From Clostridia bacterium (GTDB taxonomy: Bacteria; Bacillota; Clostridia; Lachnospirales; Lachnospiraceae), in NCBI GenBank assembly GCA_003249225.1, contig QKJQ01000019.1, positions 62,001-126,000 of the forward strand: a DNA stretch of 64,000 nucleotides, given 5' to 3'. Numbering within the stretch: position 1 is the first letter of the stretch; each line of letters opens with the position of its first letter. The notes under the pieces were generated by a model. That model worked only from the letters and a program-made list of their open reading frames with translations, was not told the origin of the DNA and did not search any database. The translations under genes and the position numbers were made by a program. Positions 43,772 to 52,761 of the stretch are shown here, piece by piece.

Positions 43772-43797
43772 AAAGAATGTGCCGAAACACATTCTTT
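43772..43797. terminator. AAGAATGTG hairpin, copy 3 (bidirectional)
   Basis: AAAGAATGTG-CCGAAA-CACATTCTTT with A-run before and T-run after; serves the convergent DtxR and EFR1 genes. Confidence 0.8.
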
Positions 43798-43822
43798 TTT
43801 CATTATAGGCTCATTCTATCTT

Positions 43823-44560
43823 TCAGTTTTGCTGTTTCATTACATATCGACCTCTGGCCTTTGTGCCTTTTCCATATTGAATGGCTTTGACCGGGCAGCG
43901 ATTGATGCAGGAACAGCATTGAATACAGTTATGTTTCCAGACCGGTTTTTTATTCTCAATGGCTATATTACCGACAGGGCAGTATTTTTCACAGATACCG
44001 CATGAAGTGCAACTGTCTTCTGCATAAAATTTTGTATCTCTGGAATACTTACGAAACATGGTTCCGATAAAGTTAGTCTTGAGCTTTGCCATACTGCCTT
44101 TTGCAATAATCTCTTCTGCTTTCTTATTCTTTATGCTGTCACCGATTTTTTCAATTTGTTCCTTTGCTTCGGATATTTTTTCATTTGCCAGTGTTTCACT
44201 GTCCACATCAAAACCTAATACATAGTTGTTTGGCATACGAAGTGAATAGCAGCTGCTGACCGGCAGCTTTTTCCTCAACCATCCAAACACATCACCAAAA
44301 TTCTCACCACAGGTGCATACACTATAAACAAAAGCATCAGAAGCCACATCCAATTGTTCAATAAAGTCCATTACAATTTTAGGTGCCGACCAGGCATAGA
44401 TGGGAAACACAATTCCAAGATTTTCTTTTGACTTGATTGGTTTTGGTCGTTTTCCTTCTTTCATCAAATCTGTAATCGATAACGCTTCTTCACCGGTAAT
44501 CCTGCCAAGTCTCTTTGCTGCCCATTCGGAATTCCCTGTTCCCGAAAAATAATAAATCAT
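43823..44560 (-). CDS. EFR1-type flavodoxin-ferredoxin protein
   Basis: 245 residues. The N-terminal flavodoxin-like domain starts IYYFSGTGNSEWAA; the C-terminus carries two 4Fe-4S clusters, CTSCGICEKYCPVGNI and CIQCCSCINRCPVKAI. It transfers electrons between low-potential donors and unknown acceptors. It overlaps the upstream acetyltransferase stop by 4 bp and is the last gene of a three-gene operon. Confidence 0.93.
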   Translation of the reverse strand: MIYYFSGTGNSEWAAKRLGRITGEEALSITDLMKEGKRPKPIKSKENLGIVFPIYAWSAPKIVMDFIEQLDVASDAFVYSVCTCGENFGDVFGWLRKKLPVSSCYSLRMPNNYVLGFDVDSETLANEKISEAKEQIEKIGDSIKNKKAEEIIAKGSMAKLKTNFIGTMFRKYSRDTKFYAEDSCTSCGICEKYCPVGNIAIENKKPVWKHNCIQCCSCINRCPVKAIQYGKGTKARGRYVMKQQN

Positions 44561-45093
44561 GTAAAGCTCCCTTCATTTCTTTTAACACAGTATAAATAAT
44601 GCGGCATATCAACATTTCGAAAATGTTTTATGAACTCGTCAACTCTATGCATTCCATTTCTTTCAGCGACTTTCTGGGAAGCAAGATTGGTATCTCTTAT
44701 TATGGAATATACCTCTTCTGCGTCCATTTCACGGAAGGCATACTCTTTGCAGGCAATTGCCGCTTCACTGGCATACCCTTTGTGCCAGTAATCTTTCTGA
44801 AACAAATAACCGATTTCCAGCACCTGTCTCTCTTTATAATCCCGCATGGTGAGTCCACATTGCCCGATCATTAGATCCGACGACTTTAAACGAACAGCCC
44901 AGAGACCAAAACCATATTCAGCGTAACGCGATAACTGTTTGTCAAGCCAGTTCTGTACCTCCTGATCGTTAAAGGCTCCTTCATAAGCATACATGACATC
45001 TTTATCTTTTAGTATCCTGCATAAAGCAGGATAATCATCCTGCGTCAGCTGCCGTAACACCAAACGCTCCGTTTCCAGTATTATATCACTCAT
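44557..45093 (-). CDS. GNAT acetyltransferase (RimJ/RimL-like)
   Basis: 178 residues: TERLVLRQLTQDDYPALCRILKD at the N-terminus, QVLEIGYLFQKDYWHKGYASEAAIACKEYAF containing the acetyl-CoA loop, and SQKVAERNGMHRVDEF. N-acetylates an amine or protein N-terminus; substrate unknown. The ATG is 4 nt from GGAGG and overlaps the upstream stop by 8 bp. Confidence 0.92.
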   Translation of the reverse strand: MSDIILETERLVLRQLTQDDYPALCRILKDKDVMYAYEGAFNDQEVQNWLDKQLSRYAEYGFGLWAVRLKSSDLMIGQCGLTMRDYKERQVLEIGYLFQKDYWHKGYASEAAIACKEYAFREMDAEEVYSIIRDTNLASQKVAERNGMHRVDEFIKHFRNVDMPHYLYCVKRNEGSFT

Positions 45094-46063
45094 TCGCTCC
45101 TCCTTCAATCGCAGGCAGTATAAATCTTTCTATCAGTTCTATGCGGTCCTTTGCTCTTGGCAGAAAGCCGGACAGGATCGCTATGACAATCTTTCTATCT
45201 TCGTTACAATAAATCGTATTTCCACCGTCACCCAAAGCAGCATATCCCGTCTTGGTAAGCCACCATAAATAGCCGTAGCGAAGGTTCCCAAAGTAGCTCT
45301 GCTCCCTTGTGCTTTCCCTGATCCAGTTATCTGAAATGAGCCTGTTTCCCTGCCAGATACCGTGATTCAGATATAACTGCCCTATCTTTGCCAGATCGGA
45401 AACCGTCAGGGTCAATCCCCAGCCGGCTGTCTGAATCCCCTGTGGGTCAGTTACCCAGCCATTGTTCTTTCTGCTTTTTATAAAGTTTATATGTTGCTCT
45501 TTGCTTTGTAAGAATTTTACCGTTGGAATATTTATAGAAAGCGGAGAAAACAAAACCTCTGAGGCAAAATCAAGTACTGACTGTCCGGTTGCTCTTACAA
45601 GAATCCCCGATAAAATCTGCGTCCCGACCGTTGAATATTGAAATGTAACATCTTTTTTTCCACCCAACAGATCAAGTGCAGCTTTTGTCCAGTCGCTGCT
45701 TGTATAAACTTTCGTATATGGTTCTGATTTGTATTTATAAGGTGCTGTCATTGTCAGCAGATCTCTTATTCGTATCTGTTGTATCTTCTTTTCGCCTCGT
45801 TTTATCCTATACTCTGGGAAAAACTCTAATACATACTGTGATACCTCTTTGATCAACCCTTTATCCATGGCAATTCCAATCAGCAAAGACAATACGCTTT
45901 TTGTTACCGATGCAATGTGTGCTGTGTCTGCCGCCATAAAATCCCCGAAATACTTTTCAAAGACCACAGCATTGTCACGTCGAATAATGATACCATTTAT
46001 GTTACTGTATTCTTTCTCGATTAATTCATCAAGATTATTAATTGTTACGCTGTCATAGTCCAT
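45086..46063 (-). CDS. Class C beta-lactamase-like serine hydrolase
   Basis: 325 residues. The SxxK motif is SVTK (Ser52, Lys55) in HIASVTKSVLSLLIG, the second motif YST (QYSTVGTQ), and GDGGNTIYC follows near the C-terminus. There is no signal peptide, unlike secreted beta-lactamases, so it is more likely an esterase or peptidase of this fold. ATG 46061-46063 lies 7 nt after GGAGG. First in operon with GNAT and EFR1 genes. Confidence 0.9.
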   Translation of the reverse strand: MDYDSVTINNLDELIEKEYSNINGIIIRRDNAVVFEKYFGDFMAADTAHIASVTKSVLSLLIGIAMDKGLIKEVSQYVLEFFPEYRIKRGEKKIQQIRIRDLLTMTAPYKYKSEPYTKVYTSSDWTKAALDLLGGKKDVTFQYSTVGTQILSGILVRATGQSVLDFASEVLFSPLSINIPTVKFLQSKEQHINFIKSRKNNGWVTDPQGIQTAGWGLTLTVSDLAKIGQLYLNHGIWQGNRLISDNWIRESTREQSYFGNLRYGYLWWLTKTGYAALGDGGNTIYCNEDRKIVIAILSGFLPRAKDRIELIERFILPAIEGGANE

Positions 46064-46145
46064 AGTCACGCCTCCCTCTTTCAGAAGCGTACCTTGATTT
46101 AAAATGATTTACAAGCTGATTTTTAAAATTTTGTAATTGTCCTTC

Positions 46146-46610
46146 CTATTCACCTTCGTAGTATGGGACAGCATTGTCTGTTTTATGAACCTGACTAATG
46201 TCCCTTCCCCATATCCCAACTTTTCCGGAATCTGGATAGAACGCAACATCTAAATCATTGTATGTGTCAAAATCGATATAGACAAGTTTCTCTGTTAAGG
46301 AATGATTCGTCAGCTTATGGGCTCCCTTTTCGTTGGCCGGGAAAAAGATCAGTTCTCCTTTTCTTACTTCCCGTTCGCCTACTGGAGTTCGAAGCAGACC
46401 AGTCCCGCTGATAATGTAGAATACTTCTTCATTTTTTACATGATAATGGTACGGATAGGCTGACTTTCCGGGTTCGATTTCATATACCGCTACTCTGCAT
46501 TGTTTTGCTTCATCAGATACAAATTCTTTTTTGCTGTAACCATATGCTTCATGCTCATTTTTTGTCTTTCCTGCTACTTCATCGACATCTGCGATTTTAC
46601 AATCCTGCAT
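46146..46610 (-). CDS. Cupin-domain protein
   Basis: 154 residues. Metal-binding cupin motifs: YPYHYHVKNEEVFYIISGTGLLRT and FFPANEKGAHKLTNHS. VYIDFDTYNDLDVAFYPDSGKVGIWG resembles sugar-phosphate-isomerase-like cupins. ATG 46608-46610 follows TGGAG. A longer frame starting in the leader repeat is rejected. Confidence 0.85.
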   Translation of the reverse strand: MQDCKIADVDEVAGKTKNEHEAYGYSKKEFVSDEAKQCRVAVYEIEPGKSAYPYHYHVKNEEVFYIISGTGLLRTPVGEREVRKGELIFFPANEKGAHKLTNHSLTEKLVYIDFDTYNDLDVAFYPDSGKVGIWGRDISQVHKTDNAVPYYEGE

Positions 46611-46626
46611 ATTATTCTCCATTCCT

Positions 46627-46716
46627 GCGCTTATCTTTGCGCATATCAAGTTTGAACGAGAGGTGACGTGCAAGGCACAAATTTGTTTGTGAAAGAATTG
46701 GATAATTCTTTCACTC
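46627..46716 (-). repeat. Leader repeat, copy D
   Basis: GTGAAAGAATT/AATTCTTTCAC hairpin, CGTTCAAACTTG segment and GCGC-AAAGATAA-GCGC mini-hairpin directly before the SD of the cupin gene; nearly identical to copy B. Confidence 0.8.
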
Positions 46717-46760
46717 TTTACCTCCCTGTTTGCTTTCTGAATAATTGCTCACTTATTAAT

Positions 46761-47693
46761 TCATGATTTATTTTTGAAATACTCCATTGTCTGGTCAATC
46801 AATTGAAGCAGATCCTTTTCTTTCTGCGGCATCTCTTGTACCGAAGAAAGCATTTGAAGCGGATTCACCAGATCACGCAGCAATGATAGTTCTGCCCAGT
46901 CTTTTGGCAGTTTTTGTACCGCATTCATATTGTAGACTTTTTCAAAAAGTTCATAATCCTGCTTTTGAAAAAACTGCCTATACCGGAAGAACTGTCCTAT
47001 GTCTGCCAGTGAATGGCCAATGGAAGCGCTTTCCCAGTCAACAAATATCACGTTTTGATTTTCATCAAGCAACATATTCGCTGGTCTGAAATCGCAGTGA
47101 ATAAAGGATTTATATTGATCGATCTCATTGATTTTACTGTGTTCTTTCGTAAGTAATTCTTTTATGTTGGCGCAGCGCACTTTACCAAGTTTTTGAACGG
47201 TTGTGTCATTACGTAAAAATAATTCATACCAGTCAGCAAAAGGTGGGACCTTATATTGGTTCAACCTCTGGCAGTCTTCCACCTGGATGTTATGAATTGC
47301 CGCAGCAGCCTTTGCAATCTGCTCCATTACTTCTGTTTCACAGCCATTCATTTTAATAATGTGTTTTTGCAGGGATTCTCCCTGTATGAACTGATAGATG
47401 AAAAGATTGGTCTTGTCTTTTTTTTGATGAAAGAAAAGCTTTGGTACGGGAACACTCTCAAAAACAAGTCCATAAACACTCAGCTCATTATTCAATTCAC
47501 TTTCTGGTGATATTCGTAAAAGATACTCCCCTTTGTCTGTCACTACTTTCATATTACTGTTCCGGCAGCCGATTTGAATTACTTGAAATGCAAGAACTCT
47601 GCATTCACTATCAAATCTTCCAAAGATATCCGCTATCTCTTCCAGTGTAACTTCTGTTAAGGGAATGGTACGTTCCCATGATAGATCAAACAT
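46761..47693 (-). CDS. Aminoglycoside phosphotransferase-family kinase
   Basis: 310 residues. The catalytic loop is FIHCDFRPANMLLDE and the metal-binding segment VIFVDWESAS, both standard for APH/choline-kinase enzymes. EYLLRISPESELNNELSVYGLV is the nucleotide-binding lobe. Substrate may be an antibiotic or a cell metabolite. ATG 47691-47693 follows GGAG; the gap to the upstream VOC gene is 17 bp. Confidence 0.88.
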   Translation of the reverse strand: MFDLSWERTIPLTEVTLEEIADIFGRFDSECRVLAFQVIQIGCRNSNMKVVTDKGEYLLRISPESELNNELSVYGLVFESVPVPKLFFHQKKDKTNLFIYQFIQGESLQKHIIKMNGCETEVMEQIAKAAAAIHNIQVEDCQRLNQYKVPPFADWYELFLRNDTTVQKLGKVRCANIKELLTKEHSKINEIDQYKSFIHCDFRPANMLLDENQNVIFVDWESASIGHSLADIGQFFRYRQFFQKQDYELFEKVYNMNAVQKLPKDWAELSLLRDLVNPLQMLSSVQEMPQKEKDLLQLIDQTMEYFKNKS

Positions 47694-47710
47694 AATCTGC
47701 TCCAATTTTG

Positions 47711-48130
47711 TTAAATTCTCTTTGACATAGGGTGGTCATTTTCAAATTCGACCAGATCCCACAGATTTCCATACAGATCTTTGAACACAGCAACGGTTCC
47801 ATAGTCTGTTTTTTTTGGTTCCCTTACAAATTCGATGTCCTTGCTCTTCATTTCATTAAAATCACGCCAGAAGTCATCGGTTCCAAGGAATAAAAATACT
47901 CTGCCTCCGGCCTGATCTCCAATAAAGGGTTCCTGCACTGGTTTTGAAGCTTTGGCAAGTAACAGGGTCGTTCCAGCAGATCCGGGTGGTGCTACGACGA
48001 CCCAGCGTTTGTCCTGTTCTGGCTGGTAGGTATCTTCTACCAGCGTAAATCTTAGCTTTTTCGTATAAAATTCAATTGCTTCATCATAATCACGAACGAC
48101 AAGTGCAATGTGAACGATCGATTGTTTCAT
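47711..48130 (-). CDS. VOC-family (glyoxalase/bleomycin resistance fold) protein
   Basis: 139 residues with one complete VOC pattern: VHIALVVRDYDEAIEFYTKKLRFTLVED and FKDLYGNLWDLVEF, giving a conserved His and Glu for a metal. Role may be lyase, dioxygenase or drug binding. ATG follows GAGG by 6 nt. Upstream lies a degenerate leader repeat. Confidence 0.9.
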   Translation of the reverse strand: MKQSIVHIALVVRDYDEAIEFYTKKLRFTLVEDTYQPEQDKRWVVVAPPGSAGTTLLLAKASKPVQEPFIGDQAGGRVFLFLGTDDFWRDFNEMKSKDIEFVREPKKTDYGTVAVFKDLYGNLWDLVEFENDHPMSKRI

Positions 48131-48139
48131 CTTTATCCT

Positions 48140-48222
48140 CATTTCTGCGCTATTCTTAGGCTTATCAAGTTTACATGCATGGTGATACAAGGCACAAACC
48201 AGCTTGTAGAAGAATCATAAAG
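48140..48222 (-). repeat. Degenerate leader repeat, copy E
   Basis: Retains GGTTTGTGCCTTGTATCACC, AAACTTGAT and AGCGCAGAAATGAGG before the VOC start, but the first hairpin and the GCGC mini-hairpin have decayed. Confidence 0.55.
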
Positions 48223-48858
48223 TCATTTTACCTTCCGTATCGGATGCCGTATCACAGTCTTCCATTTACTCTTATCTGCTTTTCTCATATCGGAAAGATA
48301 GATCTCATGATGTCTTCGTTCCTCTGACAAGTCATTCTCATAACCGTTATCCGCCAGGAACAATTCCATGCGGGCAACAGAGGCCGGTTCATCATCAAAA
48401 GGACCGATGTGCATGATCTGAACACATAATCCTTCTTCTAGTGTGAAGAATTCTGCCGCTTCACAGTCCAGCTTCTTTTTGGTTTTTACCTCTTCCATGG
48501 CCCAGTTTAAATCATCTTTTGTGACAAATTCAGGCAGTCTGATTACAGATATCCACTGGAACAGATCCTTCTTATCGTAATCGACCCCCTTTATCCCCTC
48601 CTGCCACCAAAATCCTTCCAGGGGTGGAACTACATATTCGTAAAAACCTTCAATTCTTTTTTGTCCTTTATAGCTCATTTTAATTGTATAAGCAAGAGAA
48701 TAAAGAATACTGATAGCCTGTTTGTATGCTCCTCCCTCTTCGTTTGGATTGCCGCTGCCTCTGATCGCAATATAGTTTGCCGAAGGAACCTCTACGATCT
48801 CTGGTGTTCTTTTTGGCATATAAAATTCCTTGTACTCCTTCTTAAAATCAAACGCCAT
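48223..48858 (-). CDS. GyrI-like small-molecule-binding protein
   Basis: 211 residues. Features of the GyrI-like (SbmC/BmrR effector) fold used for drug binding: EVPSANYIAIRGSGNPNEEGGAYKQAISILYSLAYTIKM, VPPLEGFWW and FTLEEGLCVQIMHIGPFDDEP. No DNA-binding domain is attached. Likely binds or hydrolyses a small compound. SD GGAGG. Confidence 0.88.
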   Translation of the reverse strand: MAFDFKKEYKEFYMPKRTPEIVEVPSANYIAIRGSGNPNEEGGAYKQAISILYSLAYTIKMSYKGQKRIEGFYEYVVPPLEGFWWQEGIKGVDYDKKDLFQWISVIRLPEFVTKDDLNWAMEEVKTKKKLDCEAAEFFTLEEGLCVQIMHIGPFDDEPASVARMELFLADNGYENDLSEERRHHEIYLSDMRKADKSKWKTVIRHPIRKVK

Positions 48859-48918
48859 GTTATTACCTCCATTCTTACGAACTGTAAATGAAGTATAAAC
48901 CCTTACACAATGAGAGAG

Positions 48919-49290
48919 TCAAGTTTCCTGTTCCATGATCTGCTGCTGTACTTTTCGGCTAAAACTTTTCCATACCGTTTCATACGCATGATCGATCATA
49001 TCAAGCAATACATCTTCCGGAAAATCAGTCAGATATATTGTATTCCAATATGGCTGCTGTATTGGCGGACAGTGATATCCCCGTACCACGATCCCCGGAT
49101 ACAGCATACGATACATCTGCCCATATTCGGCTGTACATTTCAAGGTAATCTTATAGTCACTTTTCTCCGGATAAAGCTGAGCAAAAATCTTGTTATTCAG
49201 TTTGTAGCATACTGGTACACTTCCAAACGGAAATTCTTCATATGCTTTGTGTTTGCTTAGGCAGTAATCCTGTATTTCTGTGCTCTGCAT
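48919..49290 (-). CDS. MmcQ/YjbR-family protein
   Basis: 123 residues; KAYEEFPFGSVPVCYKLNNKIFAQLYP, ITLKCTAEYGQMYRMLYPGIVVRGYHCPPIQQPYWNTIYL and VLLDMIDHAYETVW fit the YjbR CyaY-like fold. DNA binding has been proposed for the family; role unknown. The start follows AAAGG. Confidence 0.88.
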   Translation of the reverse strand: MQSTEIQDYCLSKHKAYEEFPFGSVPVCYKLNNKIFAQLYPEKSDYKITLKCTAEYGQMYRMLYPGIVVRGYHCPPIQQPYWNTIYLTDFPEDVLLDMIDHAYETVWKSFSRKVQQQIMEQET

Positions 49291-49381
49291 AGTGATACCT
49301 TTCTCTTCTCCTGTAAAGACAAAACTACATATCTTTTATCCGCATTATCTCCTGTTTATAAGCTCATCCGGCACAAACAGA

Positions 49382-50026
49382 TTACTCTAAATATTTTCTC
49401 ATAACAAGTCCCTGCCTGGCCTCATTTGAAACTATAAATCCATTTTTCAGATACATCTCATAATGTCCGCCAAAATCTGATGACTGGTAACTGGATTCTT
49501 TATAAGGATAACACTCCACATAATCAAATCCATCCAGCTTCGCCTCCTGACAGACATGCTCAAGCAGTCTGGTAGCTATGCCTTTTCTTTTCATTTCGGG
49601 CGCGATAACAAAACAGAAGACTGATTTTACTTTTACTTCTGAATTCGTATCTTCCAGTGGCACATAGCTCATAAACCGTCTCCAACTGGCACACTTTAAA
49701 CAGTCCGCTTTGGTATTCGCGTTGCACCATCCAATGATCTGTCCTTCGTAAAAAGCCAGGTAACCTTGAATATTATTACCCTTTATGTAGTCAACGGCTG
49801 CTTTTCTTCTTTTCTCGGCTGAAGAAAAATCCTTCCCTTCATAATCATCATTGCACCAGCAAACGCAATAACATTTATGTTCCGGTATGTTATCATCATG
49901 TTCTGTCGTATCAAAGAAATGCACATAATCTTCTGCATACTCTGGCGTCAGCTTCTTAATAACAAGGTCATTGATTTCAAAATCTTTGCGTTCATTGTCT
50001 TTGCGTTCATTGTCTTTTACTTCCAT
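49382..50026 (-). CDS. GNAT acetyltransferase
   Basis: 214 residues. GYLAFYEGQIIGWCNANTKADCLKCASWRRF and VFCFVIAPEMKRKGIATRLLEHVCQEA (acetyl-CoA loop), then YVECYPYKESSYQSSDFGGHYEMYLKNGF. It is the cysteine-rich clostridial type. The N-terminus carries a DNERK duplication from a 15-bp tandem repeat. SD GGAG. Confidence 0.9.
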   Translation of the reverse strand: MEVKDNERKDNERKDFEINDLVIKKLTPEYAEDYVHFFDTTEHDDNIPEHKCYCVCWCNDDYEGKDFSSAEKRRKAAVDYIKGNNIQGYLAFYEGQIIGWCNANTKADCLKCASWRRFMSYVPLEDTNSEVKVKSVFCFVIAPEMKRKGIATRLLEHVCQEAKLDGFDYVECYPYKESSYQSSDFGGHYEMYLKNGFIVSNEARQGLVMRKYLE

Positions 50027-50089
50027 AGCAAAATCTCCTCCTTTCGCCGTTACGGGTGCTTTACCTAACTAAGCTTTCGCGTTGCAAGT

Positions 50090-50854
50090 TTACAATGCTT
50101 TCATTTCTGTTCGAATCTGATCAAGCATTTCCCGGGCAAATGCATCCGCTGACTCTCCTGCTGTCATAACAACGTCCGAATTGTAACACGCTAACGCCTG
50201 AGCGATTAGTTCCTTATACCGATCCGGAAGATTTGTGATTCCCCATTCACCACCCTGCTGCTTTGACAGGCTGACTCCTTCTTTCAGAAATGCCAGTACC
50301 CTGCAAAGGCTGAGTATACAATACATGGGGTCGCTTTTTACGTCATCTTCTGCACTTTCAACGTCTGACCATATACTGTCTGCATAGTCCTTTGGAGGAA
50401 CCTTTGCAAATACATCATCCTTCTCTTTTCCATAAAGGGTTACCCCAAATTTGTTGATTATGGTACAATGAGCCGCAAGATCTTTATCGGTACCTTTCAT
50501 AAACTTTATATAGTCATCCGGCTTTTCCTGGAACCATAAAAGATGAGTATTCGAAAAATGCAGTTCAAAAGGTGTCGGATATACAAAGGGATTGCAATAT
50601 TCCCTTTTTATGATACTAACCTCCAGCCCCTTCGCCGTTGCTTTCTTGTTTATTCGAACGACTTCTTTCATAAAAAGCATTTTCTGTTCCTCAGTGATAT
50701 CGTTCTCTACAACGACAAGCAGATCGATATCACTTTTCTCCGGATTGAAACAATTCATTGCCATTGATCCATGCAAATAAATACCGGTAAGGTCATTTCC
50801 AAAGATTTTTATTGTTTCATCAATAAATTCATTAATTAATTCCTGATATAACAT
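50090..50854 (-). CDS. ANT/AadA-like aminoglycoside nucleotidyltransferase
   Basis: 254 residues. LTGIYLHGSMAMNCFNPEKSDIDLLVVV holds the nucleotidyltransferase GS...DxD motif; PFELHFSNTHLLWFQ and the helical C-terminus (SDPMYCILSLCRVLAFLKEG, EWGITNLPDRY) match the AadA/ANT(9) DUF4111 arrangement. It would adenylylate an aminoglycoside or a related compound. Resistance is not proven. SD GGAG. Confidence 0.88.
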   Translation of the reverse strand: MLYQELINEFIDETIKIFGNDLTGIYLHGSMAMNCFNPEKSDIDLLVVVENDITEEQKMLFMKEVVRINKKATAKGLEVSIIKREYCNPFVYPTPFELHFSNTHLLWFQEKPDDYIKFMKGTDKDLAAHCTIINKFGVTLYGKEKDDVFAKVPPKDYADSIWSDVESAEDDVKSDPMYCILSLCRVLAFLKEGVSLSKQQGGEWGITNLPDRYKELIAQALACYNSDVVMTAGESADAFAREMLDQIRTEMKAL

Positions 50855-50885
50855 GTCACATTCTCCTTTTAATCAGTATGTCGCA

Positions 50886-51788
50886 CTACTTGTTACGATG
50901 TATTAGATAACCTTTCATATACTCTGACTCATTCTGCATATTGTAAATAATTTCTTTTTCTTCTTCCGTGCAGCCAAGCAGTATTTTTATCTCAGAATCT
51001 TTTTTTAGTAAATCAACGATACAAAGTATGGCATCAATTCTTTTTTCACCGGTTCCGACCCATACATCAATTCCACCGCCATCCATAGAAGTGGTGCCTT
51101 TTAAGTATCCATAATCCACTTTGTATATAAAGTCAGGATAGTTTGGGTGTGCTGTTCCCTTTGGCCTGTCGATTATAAGCTCCGATTCGGCAACTACTGT
51201 CTCAAGTGATTTCCAGAATTCTTCATTGTACTCGCTGAATTGTTTTTTAAAGCAGGAATCATTCTCCTTAATAACATACCTTTGTATGACCCCTTCATAA
51301 TGTTCGCTGTAAAACTCTTTCTCCAGTTCTCCACCGCAGTTCTTAATTACGCCTGCTGAAGCTGGATTTGATCTATCACAAGTCAGAATTACATTATGAA
51401 TTCCTATCGTACGGCATACTTTTAAACCTTCCCGGAGCATATCCGTTGCATAATGTTTTCTTCGTTCGGTCGGTCTGATGCTATACCCAATGTGTCCGCC
51501 TTCTTTTTTCAGAAAATCATTCAGTGCAAGACGTATATTGATCATTCCAAGTATCTTGTCATCCTCTTCCCTTACATAAAAATAGGTCAGCGAAGGGACC
51601 CTCCCATCCTTTGGATTTGCTATATCCATATACGCTATGGTTCGCTCGATCCACATTTCATAATCAGACTCCTTTAGAAACCGATCAAGACCTCCGCATC
51701 CATTGATCTCTGAATTATAATCATAAAACTCCCCGATATACTGTATTGCCTTATCTTTATACTCTATTGTTGGAAATACCAGTTTCAT
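50886..51788 (-). CDS. GNAT acetyltransferase fused to inorganic-pyrophosphatase-like domain
   Basis: 300 residues. Residues about 1-175 are GNAT (YFYVREEDDKILGMINIRL, GHIGYSIRPTERRKHYATDML, LTCDRSNPASAGVIKNCGG). Residues about 185-300 resemble clostridial inorganic pyrophosphatase-like proteins: IIDRPKGTAHPNYPDFIYKVDYGYL and TTSMDGGGIDVWVG. The pyrophosphatase DxDPxD metal motif reads DGGGID, so the middle aspartate is missing and activity is doubtful. ATG 51788 follows GGAGG at 4 nt. Confidence 0.8.
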   Translation of the reverse strand: MKLVFPTIEYKDKAIQYIGEFYDYNSEINGCGGLDRFLKESDYEMWIERTIAYMDIANPKDGRVPSLTYFYVREEDDKILGMINIRLALNDFLKKEGGHIGYSIRPTERRKHYATDMLREGLKVCRTIGIHNVILTCDRSNPASAGVIKNCGGELEKEFYSEHYEGVIQRYVIKENDSCFKKQFSEYNEEFWKSLETVVAESELIIDRPKGTAHPNYPDFIYKVDYGYLKGTTSMDGGGIDVWVGTGEKRIDAILCIVDLLKKDSEIKILLGCTEEEKEIIYNMQNESEYMKGYLIHRNK

Positions 51789-51864
51789 AATGCCTCCCAT
51801 TTCATTCCTCGCATGACGAAAGAACTCTTTTTTATCTGCATTCAGTCAACGTTTGATGCCTAAT

Positions 51865-52626
51865 TCACTTTCTGGCTATGTAGATGTATCTTGCCATCTT
51901 TTTTGAAAACTCCTCATAAGGTACGGATGCATATTCTGTCTGATAGATCAGAATGTCATACCATTTCCGATGACGCTCTTTTATAAATTCATTCTTATGT
52001 GCCTGCGCGGCCAGTCTTTTTTTCTTTAACAGATCATAGGACTGCCTTGTTATGTCAATAACAGATGCCTTCATGTCATTTGCTCGTAACGCTTTATTGA
52101 TCAACGTCGTGTCCCCGTTCTGCGTCTTTGCGACCACATCGCCTTCCTGATAGGCAATAAACAGAACTCCATCCGGCTTCATCCACTTTTTTATCTGTGA
52201 AACAAAGGCAGACATGTCCTGTGTAAAGTACATGGTATCCATAGAAATGACAACATCAAACAGTTCCGGCGGATATTCGATCTCTCCAATGATGCCTTCT
52301 AGAAATTCAGCCCGTTCTTTCTGCATTAGTTTGGCAGATTCGATTGCTTTCGAGGAATAATCAAATCCATGAATATAAGCTCCGGTCTTTTTCTGCAGAT
52401 AGCAAAGCATTTTCCCATTTCCGCATCCAATGTCCAGTATATGCACTTCTTCCCGATCCGGTATAAATTCCAGAATCCGGTTGATCTGCTCTATGTCACT
52501 GAAGCCATCCTGCGAAAAATCTTCACCAAATGCATCAACACAATAAGCTGAAAATGCATCTGACTTTCGCACCATCTTATAAAATTTCTCATATATCTTA
52601 AAAAATAAAAGTTTACTCTTCTTCAT
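51865..52626 (-). CDS. Class I SAM-dependent methyltransferase
   Basis: About 253 residues. Motif I is VHILDIGCGNGKMLCYL, motif II VVISMDTMYFTQ and WMKPDGVLFIAY follows. An N-terminal helical extension and a C-terminal KKRLAAQAHKNEF region surround the Rossmann core. Substrate unknown. The start is uncertain: ATG 52626 has only a weak SD, and ATGs at 52656 and 52683 are possible. Confidence 0.85.
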   Translation of the reverse strand: MKKSKLLFFKIYEKFYKMVRKSDAFSAYCVDAFGEDFSQDGFSDIEQINRILEFIPDREEVHILDIGCGNGKMLCYLQKKTGAYIHGFDYSSKAIESAKLMQKERAEFLEGIIGEIEYPPELFDVVISMDTMYFTQDMSAFVSQIKKWMKPDGVLFIAYQEGDVVAKTQNGDTTLINKALRANDMKASVIDITRQSYDLLKKKRLAAQAHKNEFIKERHRKWYDILIYQTEYASVPYEEFSKKMARYIYIARK

Positions 52627-52761
52627 TTCTAATTCATCCCCGCTTTGTTTCTGCATATTCCCGTGCGATTTCTGTCTGTTCATGCTCCGTATCTGTTTGA
52701 CCGGGAGCCCTTCTCCCTCACTTCAATATTCCTTCTTAATCCCTGTAATGTTCCAGATTAC

